From contig CP091033.1 of NCBI GenBank assembly GCA_039725955.1, forward strand, positions 620,001 through 684,000: 64,000 bases of DNA, given 5' to 3'. The notes beneath the pieces are model-generated. The model was not told the origin of the DNA, ran no database searches, and saw nothing but the letters and a program-made list of their open reading frames with translations. This DNA comes from Sinorhizobium sp. B11. Lineage in GTDB: Bacteria; Pseudomonadota; Alphaproteobacteria; Rhizobiales; Rhizobiaceae. A program made the position numbers and the translations under genes. Shown here piece after piece: positions 55,299 through 63,808 of the stretch (position 1 is the first letter of the stretch; each line of letters starts with the position of its first letter).

Positions 55299-56726
55299 TC
55301 AGGTTCTACCGAACTCGTCCACGATACGGATGATATCGTCTTCGCCGAGATAGGAGCCCGTCTGGACTTCGATAAGTTCCAGCAGAATCTTGCCCGGATT
55401 TGCAAGGCGATGGACTTCACCGAGCGGGATATAGACTGACTCGTTTTCGCGCAGCATCTGCACATTGTCGCCGATCGTAACTTCGGCTGTTCCCTTCACC
55501 ACGATCCAATGCTCGGAACGGTGATGATGCTTCTGCAGCGACAGCTTCTTGCCGGGTGTTACGAAGATACGCTTCACCTGGAAACGATCGCCGTTGAAGA
55601 TCGAGGTGTAGCCGCCCCACGGACGGTAAGATGTGGGATGGGTCTCGGTCAGCTTCGATGTCTTCTTATGGCCGGCGAGCAGCTTGACGAGCTTGCCGAC
55701 TTCCTGGCTTTCCTTCAGGGGCCCGACGTAAACGGCGTCTTCGCTGGCAATAACGGCGACGTCGTCCATGCCCTGGACGGCAAGGTGAACGCCATGCGTC
55801 ATCACGAGCGAGTTGCGGGTGTTGACGACCGTCGTGTTGGCCGCGGCGATATTGCCGTTTTCATCCTGAGTGCCGGTTTTCCAAACGGCATCCCAGCTAC
55901 CCATGTCCGACCACTTGAAGGCGGAGGGAACGACTGCGGCCTTGGACGTCTTTTCCATGACTGCGTAATCGATGGAGATGTCGGGGCTCTTCGCGAAGTG
56001 TTCGGCATCGAGACGGGTGAAATCGAGATCACGCGTAGCCTTGGAGAGTGCCTTGTCCGCCGCCTTCAGCACATCAGGTGCATATTCCTGCATTTCGGAA
56101 AGCAGTTCGGCGACCGGGAACATGAAGATACCTGAGTTCCAGTAAAAGCCACCGGCGGTCAGCATCTGCTCGGCCTTCTCGCGAGCCGGCTTTTCGACGA
56201 AGCGCTTGACCTCGTGCGCGCCGCTTGCAAGCTGCTTGCCAACCTCGATGTAACCATAGCCGGTCGCCGGTTCCGTCGGCGTAATGCCGAAGGTGACGAG
56301 CTTGCCCTTGAGGGCTGCATCTCGTGCCGTGCGGATGGCGTCGAAATAGGCATCGTCTGCAAGGATCTCGTGATCAGAGGCCAGCATCTGAATGATGGCT
56401 TCCTTGCCGAAATGCTCGGAGGCAAGGCTCGCAGCAGCTGCCACTGCGGCAGCAGTGTTGCGGGCGACAGGCTCCAGCAATACAGCGGCGAGCGGAATAT
56501 CAAGTTCGCGGGCCTGTTCCGCGACGAGGAAACGAAAGTCCTCATTCGTCACAACGACAGGGGCTTCGTAAAGCGCCGGATCGGAAACGCGAACCAGGGT
56601 TTCCTGAAACAGGGTCTTGTCCCCGACAAACTGGATGAACTGTTTCGGCGCCGTTGCGCGCGAGAGCGGCCAAAGGCGCGTGCCCTTGCCGCCAGCCATG
56701 ATCACGGGAACGATTTTCTGTGTCAT
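55299..56726 (-). CDS. manC: Mannose-1-phosphate guanylyltransferase/mannose-6-phosphate isomerase
   Basis: A 475-residue bifunctional type II protein. The N-terminal nucleotidyltransferase domain has MAGGKGTRLWPLSR and the FVEKP sugar-binding motif. The C-terminal cupin isomerase domain (about 360-475) has RPWGGYTSI and QKHHHRSEHWIVV metal ligands. It converts fructose-6-phosphate to mannose-6-phosphate and mannose-1-phosphate to GDP-mannose. It is cotranscribed with ManB (44 bases upstream). GDP-mannose is the substrate of the AlgD-type enzyme at 43873. Confidence 0.95.
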   Translation of the reverse strand: MTQKIVPVIMAGGKGTRLWPLSRATAPKQFIQFVGDKTLFQETLVRVSDPALYEAPVVVTNEDFRFLVAEQARELDIPLAAVLLEPVARNTAAAVAAAASLASEHFGKEAIIQMLASDHEILADDAYFDAIRTARDAALKGKLVTFGITPTEPATGYGYIEVGKQLASGAHEVKRFVEKPAREKAEQMLTAGGFYWNSGIFMFPVAELLSEMQEYAPDVLKAADKALSKATRDLDFTRLDAEHFAKSPDISIDYAVMEKTSKAAVVPSAFKWSDMGSWDAVWKTGTQDENGNIAAANTTVVNTRNSLVMTHGVHLAVQGMDDVAVIASEDAVYVGPLKESQEVGKLVKLLAGHKKTSKLTETHPTSYRPWGGYTSIFNGDRFQVKRIFVTPGKKLSLQKHHHRSEHWIVVKGTAEVTIGDNVQMLRENESVYIPLGEVHRLANPGKILLELIEVQTGSYLGEDDIIRIVDEFGRT

Positions 56727-56769
56727 CGGATGCTCTTCCTTGAAATGAACGGCCAGGTTTGTCGCATGC

Positions 56770-58194
56770 TTACCGGGCTTCTGCCCAGCGCTTAATTCGG
56801 GTCAATCCCGCATTCAAGAGTTGTAAGGCGGCTGCCTCGCTTTCGGCTTCCACATAGCAACGCATTTCCGGCGCATTGCCGGACGGCCGAAAATGAATGA
56901 TGCGGCCATCGCGCAACGTCACGCGCAAGCCGTCAATATCGCTTTTCGAGCTGACCTCGCCAATAGGCTGCAGGAATTCTGCGAGGTTGGCGTCGGATTC
57001 ACGCAGGTAAGCCATCAAGGCTACGCTGGTTTCGACCGGGAAGTTCTCAAGACGATCGGCCGCCGCAAAGGGCAGTTTGTATGAAGCCGCGACGATCGAA
57101 AGCAGCTCCTTGCGGATTGCGGCGAGCGAAAGCGTTGCCAGCATAGGCAGGAAGCAGTCACGCGTGGGCAATGCTCGCACGCTGCGGCCGTTGATATCGA
57201 AGGGTGTTGCGGTCAGGAGCCCGCCGTTCGCTTCGAAGCCCATCACCAGATTCTTGCCTGCGGCAACGGCCTCTTCCATGCCGGCAATCACGAAGGGAGA
57301 GCCGACACGGGTACGAATGACTCTGAAGGATCCTGCGGCTTCAATTCCCGAATTGGAGGTGACCGGCGTGACGACGGTACCGGCACCGAGGAAATTGGCT
57401 GAAATCAATCCCAGAAGATCTCCGCGCAACGGCGTTCCGGTTTCATCGGCAACCAGCGGACGGTCGCCATCGCCATCAGTGGAAACAATCGCATCAAGGC
57501 CATGTGTAGAGGCCCAGCTCTTCAGAAGGGCGATCGTCTCTTCAGAAACGGCTTCGGTGTCGACCGGGATAAAGGTTTCGGACCGACCAAGAGCGACCAC
57601 CTCGGCGCCATAATGGGCGAGAATATCGACCATCAAGTCGCGGGCGACCGTGCTGTGCTGATAGATGCCGATCTTCATGCCCAGAAGCGCACGTGCCGGC
57701 AAGAGACCCGCATTGCGCTCAAAGAAGAGCTGCAGGCACGGTGCAGAGTGATCCTCAACGGCTACAGGTTCGCTAACGACCGATTCGCCGGAGGCTTCGA
57801 TTTCGGCGGCAAATCGGGTAATCGCTGCTTCGTCCGCTTTGTCGATCTCGCCGTCTGGGCGGTAGAATTTGATGCCGTTGCGGTCCGCCGGGATATGCGA
57901 ACCCGTTATCATCAGGCAAGCGGCATTTCTTTCCAGGCCGTAAAGCGCAAGCGCCGGTGTCGGGACCGTGCCGCAGTCTAGAACTCTAAAGCCGAGGCTT
58001 GCGAGCGCGCCGGCGCAGTTGCCGGCAATCTCCGGGCTGGACTCCCGGAAATCACGGCCGATCAGAATGACATCGCCCTGTGCGGCTTTGTTGCTCTGCA
58101 GCAAATATTTGCCGAAAGCCATGGCATAAAGCGCCGATGCACGTCCTGTGAGATCTACCGAAAGACCACGAAGGCCGCTTGTCCCAAACTTCAT
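56770..58194 (-). CDS. manB: Phosphomannomutase
   Basis: The 474-residue product starts at ATG 58194 (MKFGTSGLRG), with GAGGG upstream; an alternate GTG at 58203 adds three residues. Alpha-D-phosphohexomutase motifs: active-site TGSHIPADRNG (phosphoserine), metal-binding DGDGDRPL, sugar-binding FEANGG and phosphate-binding RPSGNAPEMR. FEANGG and TGSHIP differ from the common GEMSGH and TASHNP and fit the rhizobial NoeK-like branch. It isomerises mannose-6-phosphate and mannose-1-phosphate and is the first gene of manB-manC-ugd. Confidence 0.92.
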   Translation of the reverse strand: MKFGTSGLRGLSVDLTGRASALYAMAFGKYLLQSNKAAQGDVILIGRDFRESSPEIAGNCAGALASLGFRVLDCGTVPTPALALYGLERNAACLMITGSHIPADRNGIKFYRPDGEIDKADEAAITRFAAEIEASGESVVSEPVAVEDHSAPCLQLFFERNAGLLPARALLGMKIGIYQHSTVARDLMVDILAHYGAEVVALGRSETFIPVDTEAVSEETIALLKSWASTHGLDAIVSTDGDGDRPLVADETGTPLRGDLLGLISANFLGAGTVVTPVTSNSGIEAAGSFRVIRTRVGSPFVIAGMEEAVAAGKNLVMGFEANGGLLTATPFDINGRSVRALPTRDCFLPMLATLSLAAIRKELLSIVAASYKLPFAAADRLENFPVETSVALMAYLRESDANLAEFLQPIGEVSSKSDIDGLRVTLRDGRIIHFRPSGNAPEMRCYVEAESEAAALQLLNAGLTRIKRWAEAR

Positions 58195-58493
58195 GCGAAA
58201 CACCCTCGCGCTGTGAACAACCGATTTCTACTGTGCTGATTTGCTTGGGTAAACAGCAAAATTAGGGCATAGTTAAAACGGCAGACGGCATAGCAAAGTA
58301 TTGCCATCATTTGCGTATCGTTACCAGCACTTTTGGTAATGGTGGAGAATTTCCAATTTATGACAGTCCAAGCTCTCTTCGCATCTGCGAGATAGCAAGG
58401 CATAGCGTCACAGCCGTCGCGTATTGTGGCTCTGGGTAATTTTGCTAAAACGGCTTTCGTACATGGGTTGCATCGATCCGGGAGGTTTGCGTC

Positions 58494-59186
58494 GTGAACG
58501 ACACGTCAGTCACTCTTGAAGAGAGTTGGAGAGCGGCGCTCGCGGGCGAGTTTGCAAGTCCCTACATGCAGCAGCTCAAGATCTTTCTCGTCGAGCAGAA
58601 GCAGCTTGGCAGACAGATTTTCCCCAAAGGCGGAGAGTATTTCCGCGCCCTGGATCTGACGCCGCTTGCGAAGGTTAAAGTCGTGATTCTTGGGCAAGAT
58701 CCTTATCACGGCATCGGCCAGGCTCATGGACTCTGCTTCAGCGTTCGCCCAGGCGTGCGTATTCCGCCATCACTCGTCAATATCTACAAGGAGATGGCGA
58801 CCGATCTGGGAATCTCGCCGGCGCGGCACGGCTTCCTTGAACATTGGGCCCAACAGGGCGTGCTTCTCCTCAACAGTGTGCTGACCGTGGAGGAATCTCA
58901 GGCGGCCTCGCATCAGGGCAAAGGCTGGGAACGTTTCACCGATGCGGTCATCCGCAAGGTGAACGACGAATGTGAAGCCGTCGTTTTCATGCTCTGGGGC
59001 TCCTATGCCCAAAAGAAGGCGGCTTTTGTCGACGCAAGACGGCATCTGGTGCTGAAGGCGCCGCATCCGTCGCCGCTTTCCGCCCATAACGGCTTTTTCG
59101 GATCGCGGCATTTCTCCAAGGCGAATGCGTTTCTGCAGTCGCATGGCCGTGAACCTATTGATTGGCAGCTTCCAGTCAATCCTTGA
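58494..59186 (+). CDS. ung: Uracil-DNA glycosylase (family 1)
   Basis: A 230-residue protein with the water-activating loop VILGQDPYHG, the LCFSVRPGV and LLLNSVLTVE motifs and the minor-groove loop HPSPLSAHNGFFGSRHFSKAN. The start is GTG 58494, with GGGAGG upstream. It removes uracil from DNA for base-excision repair. This housekeeping gene interrupts the polysaccharide region. Confidence 0.96.
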   Translation: MNDTSVTLEESWRAALAGEFASPYMQQLKIFLVEQKQLGRQIFPKGGEYFRALDLTPLAKVKVVILGQDPYHGIGQAHGLCFSVRPGVRIPPSLVNIYKEMATDLGISPARHGFLEHWAQQGVLLLNSVLTVEESQAASHQGKGWERFTDAVIRKVNDECEAVVFMLWGSYAQKKAAFVDARRHLVLKAPHPSPLSAHNGFFGSRHFSKANAFLQSHGREPIDWQLPVNP

Positions 59187-59283
59187 ACGCTGCCGCATTG
59201 TCGTTCACAAAATGGAGACAATGCGTGTCAGCTTGCCGGACTATGAGAACCGGCTCGAAAAGCTCATCTATGACCCATAGAAA

Positions 59284-59300
59284 GCCCGCCTGTTGCGGGC
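59284..59300 (+). terminator. Short GC hairpin ahead of the dioxygenase gene
   Basis: GCCCGC pairs with GCGGGC across a five-base loop, followed by agaaagagg. It lies just after a 22-codon open frame (59212-59280) and ends 15 bases before the dioxygenase start, so it could be a terminator for ung or part of a leader that affects the next gene. Confidence 0.45.
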
Positions 59301-59315
59301 AGAAAGAGGTCTCAA

Positions 59316-60248
59316 ATGCTCGATCAAATCAAGGGTCTGCACCACGTTACATCGATGGCCGAGGACGCCCGGACCAACAACCAGTTCTTCACCAATGCGC
59401 TGGGCCTGCGCCGCGTCAAGAAGACCGTCAATTTCGACGCTCCCGATGTCTATCACCTCTACTATGGCGACGAAACAGGTTCCCCGGGCACGATCATGAC
59501 CTATTTCCCGTTCCCGAAGATGGCGCAGGGGCGTCCGGGCACAGGTGAAGTCGGCACCACGGTCTACTCGGTTCCGCAGGGCTCGCTGGGCTTCTGGAGC
59601 GATCGCCTGACCAAGCTCAATGTCACTGGCTTGAAGACGGATGAATCCTTTGGTGAAAAACGCCTGAGTTTTGCTGGTCCCGATGGCGACGGCTTCGCAC
59701 TTGTCGAGGTCAAGGATGACGCTCGTGCTCCATGGACGCACGGTGGCGTCAGCGAAGATCATGCCATCAGAGGCCTCCACTCCGTTGCCATGCGGCTGAG
59801 AGATGACGGTGCCACGGCCGAACTTCTGAAGTTCATGGGTTATGAAGTTCAGGAAGAACGCGACGGCGTCAAACGTCTCATCATTCCCGGCGGGAACGGT
59901 GCGCATCTCGTCGATCTTGAAACCATGCCCAATATTGCCCGTGCGCTTCCGGGCGCCGGTTCCGTCCACCATGTCGCTTTCGCCGTCGAAAACCGCGAGA
60001 AGCAACTCGAAGTGCGCAAGGCGCTGATGGACACGGGCTATCAGGTCACCCCGGTCATCGACCGCGATTACTTCTGGGCAATCTATTTCCGTACGCCCGG
60101 CGGCGTACTGTTCGAGATCGCCACCAACGAACCCGGCTTCGACCGCGACGAGGACACGGCTCACCTCGGCGAAGCATTGAAGCTGCCACAGCAGCATGCG
60201 CATCTGCGTGCCCTTATCGAGCAGCATCTCCAGCCGCTCGAAGCCTAA
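59316..60248 (+). CDS. Ring-cleaving dioxygenase of the glyoxalase (VOC) superfamily
   Basis: A 310-residue protein with two VOC domains: GLHHVTSMAEDARTNNQFF (first metal His) and AIRGLHSVAMRLRDDG (second half), with VHHVAFAVENRE and GGVLFEIATNEPG holding later ligands. It matches the MhqO-like hydroquinone dioxygenase group that protects against quinone or azo stress in Gram-positives. AAGAGG precedes the start. It is cotranscribed with the downstream hydrolase, as mhqO-mhqD are. Confidence 0.9.
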   Translation: MLDQIKGLHHVTSMAEDARTNNQFFTNALGLRRVKKTVNFDAPDVYHLYYGDETGSPGTIMTYFPFPKMAQGRPGTGEVGTTVYSVPQGSLGFWSDRLTKLNVTGLKTDESFGEKRLSFAGPDGDGFALVEVKDDARAPWTHGGVSEDHAIRGLHSVAMRLRDDGATAELLKFMGYEVQEERDGVKRLIIPGGNGAHLVDLETMPNIARALPGAGSVHHVAFAVENREKQLEVRKALMDTGYQVTPVIDRDYFWAIYFRTPGGVLFEIATNEPGFDRDEDTAHLGEALKLPQQHAHLRALIEQHLQPLEA

Positions 60249-60262
60249 GCGGAGACAGAACG

Positions 60263-60871
60263 ATGACGAACAATGGATATGTGCACCGGCTGCATGCCGG
60301 TGCACCCGGAAAGCCCATTCTCTTCGTGCTTCACGGGACGGGGGGTGACGAGAATCAGTTCTTCGATTTCGGCAGGCGATTGCTGCCGGAGGCGACGATC
60401 GTTTCGCCGCGCGGCGACGTATCCGAGTATGGGGCGGCGCGCTTCTTTAAGCGAACCGGCGAGGGTGTCTACGACATGGCTGACCTCGCTCGGGCGACGG
60501 ACAAGATGAGTGGTTACGTCCAGGATCTGGCCTCGACGCATGGTGCATCCAGGATTCTCGGGCTAGGATTTTCGAATGGCGCCAACATTCTGGCGAACGT
60601 GCTTATCGAGAAGGGCCTGTTCGACGTGGCAGCTCTGCTTCATCCGCTTATCCCTTTTCGACCGCGCGCCAATCCCGATCTCAGCGGCCGCAGAATATTG
60701 ATCACGGCGGGTCAGCGCGATCCGATCTCGCCTGTCGCGCTGACCGAAGCGCTTTCCGCCTATTTCGAGAGCCAGAATGCACAGGTGCAGACGGAATGGC
60801 ATTCGGGAGGCCATGACATCCGCCCCAATGAGATTGAGGCGATCGGCGGGTTCTTTTCGGAACTGACGTGA
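60263..60871 (+). CDS. Alpha/beta hydrolase (phospholipase/carboxylesterase family, MhqD-like)
   Basis: The 202-residue protein has HGTGGDENQF (oxyanion), LGFSNGANI (nucleophile Ser), ITAGQRDPI (acid Asp) and SGGHDI (catalytic His). It is soluble. It follows the dioxygenase gene by 14 bases and likely handles the same aromatic substrate or its product. Its end meets the ExoP gene through a strong terminator. Confidence 0.9.
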   Translation: MTNNGYVHRLHAGAPGKPILFVLHGTGGDENQFFDFGRRLLPEATIVSPRGDVSEYGAARFFKRTGEGVYDMADLARATDKMSGYVQDLASTHGASRILGLGFSNGANILANVLIEKGLFDVAALLHPLIPFRPRANPDLSGRRILITAGQRDPISPVALTEALSAYFESQNAQVQTEWHSGGHDIRPNEIEAIGGFFSELT

Positions 60872-60881
60872 GCAAAAAAAA

Positions 60882-60908
60882 ATTATGCGGCGAATTTCGC
60901 CGCATAAT
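60882..60908. terminator. Bidirectional terminator between hydrolase and exoP genes
   Basis: ATTATGCGGCGA pairs perfectly with TCGCCGCATAAT over 12 bases around a three-base loop. An A-run precedes it on the plus strand, giving a T-run for the minus-strand transcript of the 60938-63238 gene, so it is strongest in that direction. Confidence 0.9.
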
Positions 60909-60937
60909 CCATTTCAGGCTCTGCTCGAAATGTGTTC

Positions 60938-63238
60938 TTACGATTCGTGATAGTAGGCGGAGTAGCGGTTGTAATAATACTCGCCGGAACCATAGGAACG
61001 ATAAAGCTTCAGCTTTTCCGTATCGACCTTGTTCAGCACGACGCCGATGCATTTCTGCATGAGTTCAGGCTGAACTGCGAAGGTCGTGCGAACGACGCGC
61101 CGCGATGTGCGGCCCCATTCGATAACAGCCAGAGAAGCATCGAGCATCGGGCTGATCGCACGGGCGTCGACGACCGGACCAAGCGGGGGCAGGTCGAGAA
61201 CGATATAGTCGAAATGTGCCTTCAATTCATCCAGCATGTTGACCATGATGGATGAGGAAAGCAGGTCAGAGGAGTGCGGTACCCGACGCTTGACCACGGC
61301 CGGCAGGAAAGCGAGCTTAGTCTTGCTGTCGAGCAGCAGCACGTCCTTCAGTGGCCGGCCTTCCAGCAATGCTTCCAGAATACCTTGTTCCGCATGGCGG
61401 CCGATGGCGCGCGTCGCACCCGGATTGCGAAGGTCGGCGTCGATCAGCAATGTGCGTGAACCTTGCATCGCCAAGAGTTGCGCAAGGTTGATGGCGATGG
61501 TCGACTTGCCTTCGCCCGGAAGGCTGGAGATGACGCCGATAACCTTGCTGCGCGAGCTCGGATTTTCCATGTCGACAGCGATTTTGGCGCTGCGCATCGT
61601 CTCGGCGAAGGCCGACAGCGGATGATTGACCACGTAATTGGTGATCCCGTTGCCGGTTTGCAGTCCGCGGCCTGCCTCCAGATCGTTGGCGCCGTTGGCG
61701 GCTTCTTTCGCATCAACAGCGGGAACATGACCGATATATTCCAGCGACAGGACATCGCGAACCTGATCGCCGGTTCGGAAGAACCGGTCACGGAATTCTC
61801 GATAGGCACCAACGCCGCTGCCAAAGACCGCACCAAGCGCAAGCGCAAGAGCAAGGACGAGCGGCTTCTTTGGCGAGCTGGCTGATACAGGCACCTGCGG
61901 CCTGGTGATGACGCGCGCTTCCGTGATGGGGAAGGTCTGCTGTTGAGTTGCTTCCTGGAAGCGGGCCAGGAAGGTCTGGTAAAGGTTGCGATACGTGTCG
62001 GCGGTACGCTCAAGCTCGCGCAGTTGAACCTGGGTTTCTCCCGCGGCAGCCGTTACGCTGGTCGCTTGCGTAACACTGTCCTGAAGGGATTTTTCTCGGC
62101 TCTGGGCGACCTGAAGCTCACTCTGATAGCTTTCGGCAATACGATTCAGCTCTTCGAACATCAGCCGCTGGTATTCGGCCATTTCGCCCCGCAAACGAAC
62201 GGCTTGAATATGATCCGGTCCCAGGCGAGCCGAGATATCGGCCTCGATCTTCGAAGCTTCGAGATACTTTTTGCGCAGGTCGTTGGAAATGGAGTTATCG
62301 AGAACGTCGGTTACGATCGCATCCGTGCGCTTGTTGTCGATGATCGATTTGACGCGTTCATATTTCGCCTGGGCTTTTGCCGTTTCGGCCTGGGCCGTAA
62401 TAAGCTGGGTCGTCAATTCAGAGAGCTGCTGGTCGCTGAGAAGCTGGTATTGTCCGCCGGTGCTGACAAGCCCCTTCGCGGTACGGAACTTCTGGACCGC
62501 AAGGTCCGATTCAAGTGCCTTCTGCCGCAGTTCGTCGATGCGCTCCTGCAGCCAGTCGCTCGCGCGGCGCGTCGCCTCGTATTTTGAGTTCAGCTTGTCC
62601 ACGAGGTAGGCGTCAGCGATTGCGCCCGCAATTTTTGCCGCGAGATCCGGCGACGTCGAGGTGTAGCTTACGGACAGAGCGTATGTGCGTCCCACGCGCT
62701 CGACATCCATATTGGAAACGATCTTGTCAGATGCCGCCCGTCGCTTGGCGTCCAGATCATCGGCGTCGACATCCGCGCTCGCAAACCATTTGCGGAAATT
62801 GAGCATCGAACGAAGCATGGCGATTGGCGAGGTGTCCGGCGAGGTAAAGGCCGGATTGTCCAGCAACTTTAACTTGTCTATGACGGCCAGGCTGATCGTG
62901 TCGGACTTGAACAGCTCGACTTCGCTTAATACCGATGCGTCATCCTCTACGGGAACGCCGGCATTGGAAAGTTGGCTCAGGAGCTCGCTGTTGCCACGGT
63001 CAATGAGTACGCTCGTCGCTGCAGTATATTTTGGAACTGCGGTGACGATGTAAACAATCCCTAATACAAGGAAGGCAATTGCTGCAATCGCAACCGGTCG
63101 CCATTGACGTCCGGCGATTGCGATCAGCTTTTCAACGTCGATAGTGTCTCTTGACTCAGAGTGTTCCCACTCTTCGTTTGCGTATGCCGGGACCTTATCT
63201 GGCGAAAGCAATCCGAGACCTCCATTAAGTTGCGTCAT
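60938..63238 (-). CDS. ExoP/Wzc-type polysaccharide co-polymerase and tyrosine autokinase
   Basis: A 766-residue protein. Wzz-type periplasmic domain between TM1 (about 48-67) and a second TM (about 450-470), with long coiled coil (about 230-410). The cytosolic BY-kinase has Walker A LPGEGKST (about 574-580), Walker A' LLIDADLRNPG and Walker B IVLDLPPLG. Its tail holds eight tyrosines (746, 749, 754-756, 759, 762, 763), the autophosphorylation cluster. It sets chain length and helps polymerise and export the polysaccharide with Wzx/Wzy. No outer-membrane partner gene is in the window. Confidence 0.94.
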   Translation of the reverse strand: MTQLNGGLGLLSPDKVPAYANEEWEHSESRDTIDVEKLIAIAGRQWRPVAIAAIAFLVLGIVYIVTAVPKYTAATSVLIDRGNSELLSQLSNAGVPVEDDASVLSEVELFKSDTISLAVIDKLKLLDNPAFTSPDTSPIAMLRSMLNFRKWFASADVDADDLDAKRRAASDKIVSNMDVERVGRTYALSVSYTSTSPDLAAKIAGAIADAYLVDKLNSKYEATRRASDWLQERIDELRQKALESDLAVQKFRTAKGLVSTGGQYQLLSDQQLSELTTQLITAQAETAKAQAKYERVKSIIDNKRTDAIVTDVLDNSISNDLRKKYLEASKIEADISARLGPDHIQAVRLRGEMAEYQRLMFEELNRIAESYQSELQVAQSREKSLQDSVTQATSVTAAAGETQVQLRELERTADTYRNLYQTFLARFQEATQQQTFPITEARVITRPQVPVSASSPKKPLVLALALALGAVFGSGVGAYREFRDRFFRTGDQVRDVLSLEYIGHVPAVDAKEAANGANDLEAGRGLQTGNGITNYVVNHPLSAFAETMRSAKIAVDMENPSSRSKVIGVISSLPGEGKSTIAINLAQLLAMQGSRTLLIDADLRNPGATRAIGRHAEQGILEALLEGRPLKDVLLLDSKTKLAFLPAVVKRRVPHSSDLLSSSIMVNMLDELKAHFDYIVLDLPPLGPVVDARAISPMLDASLAVIEWGRTSRRVVRTTFAVQPELMQKCIGVVLNKVDTEKLKLYRSYGSGEYYYNRYSAYYHES

Positions 63239-63808
63239 ATTAGGTAAAGGGTCTGTAGGTGCGCTTAATCAAATGCTTCGAGGAAGCCAAGCGAAAGTGG
63301 GCGCACGCTACATGAACGAGTGGCGTCAATCAATGTTTAAGCTCAAGCCGGGACAAAGCGCCCCGGCATCGATACCGTCAATCTGCATCAGGCCGCATTG
63401 ACGCCATATTTGCGCTGCGGTGATTTTCAGTGACTATCTTAGCATCCGGCAACGCCGCTGTGACACCCCAACCTTTATGAAATTTATGAGAGGAATTTAG
63501 CTTTTTCTCACTCTCTGGCTCTAGATTAGGCGTGTATTGATGGGTCAAAAGCGCTCCGATGTCAACGGAATCCATTAATTCTTAACGATTCGTAAGAAAA
63601 TCTTTGGAGCTATCGAGCTTATGTTCGAGATAAAAATGGATGTATGGCGGCTTAATCCGTGGTGTTTATTGAATTATGCTTCCGTTACTGGTGAGTATAT
63701 TTTTAATTATTTGTTAATGCCTGCCAGAAGTTCGCGGAAGGTGCGGGGCTGTCTTATGCGCGCGAGCTGCGGCTGAGCGCACTACAGGGCCTCGAGGATC
63801 AAAATAGA
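63239..63808. other. Divergent regulatory stretch at the right end
   Basis: 570 bases between the divergent exoP-type and phosphatase genes. From about 63480 to 63720 it is A+T-rich. No gene is supported; the frames here are short. It likely has both promoters. Confidence 0.45.

Noticed and set aside
59268..60305. 345-codon minus-strand open frame opposite the dioxygenase
   Set aside because: Shadow of the VOC dioxygenase gene on the plus strand, which has metal-ligand motifs and a ribosome site.
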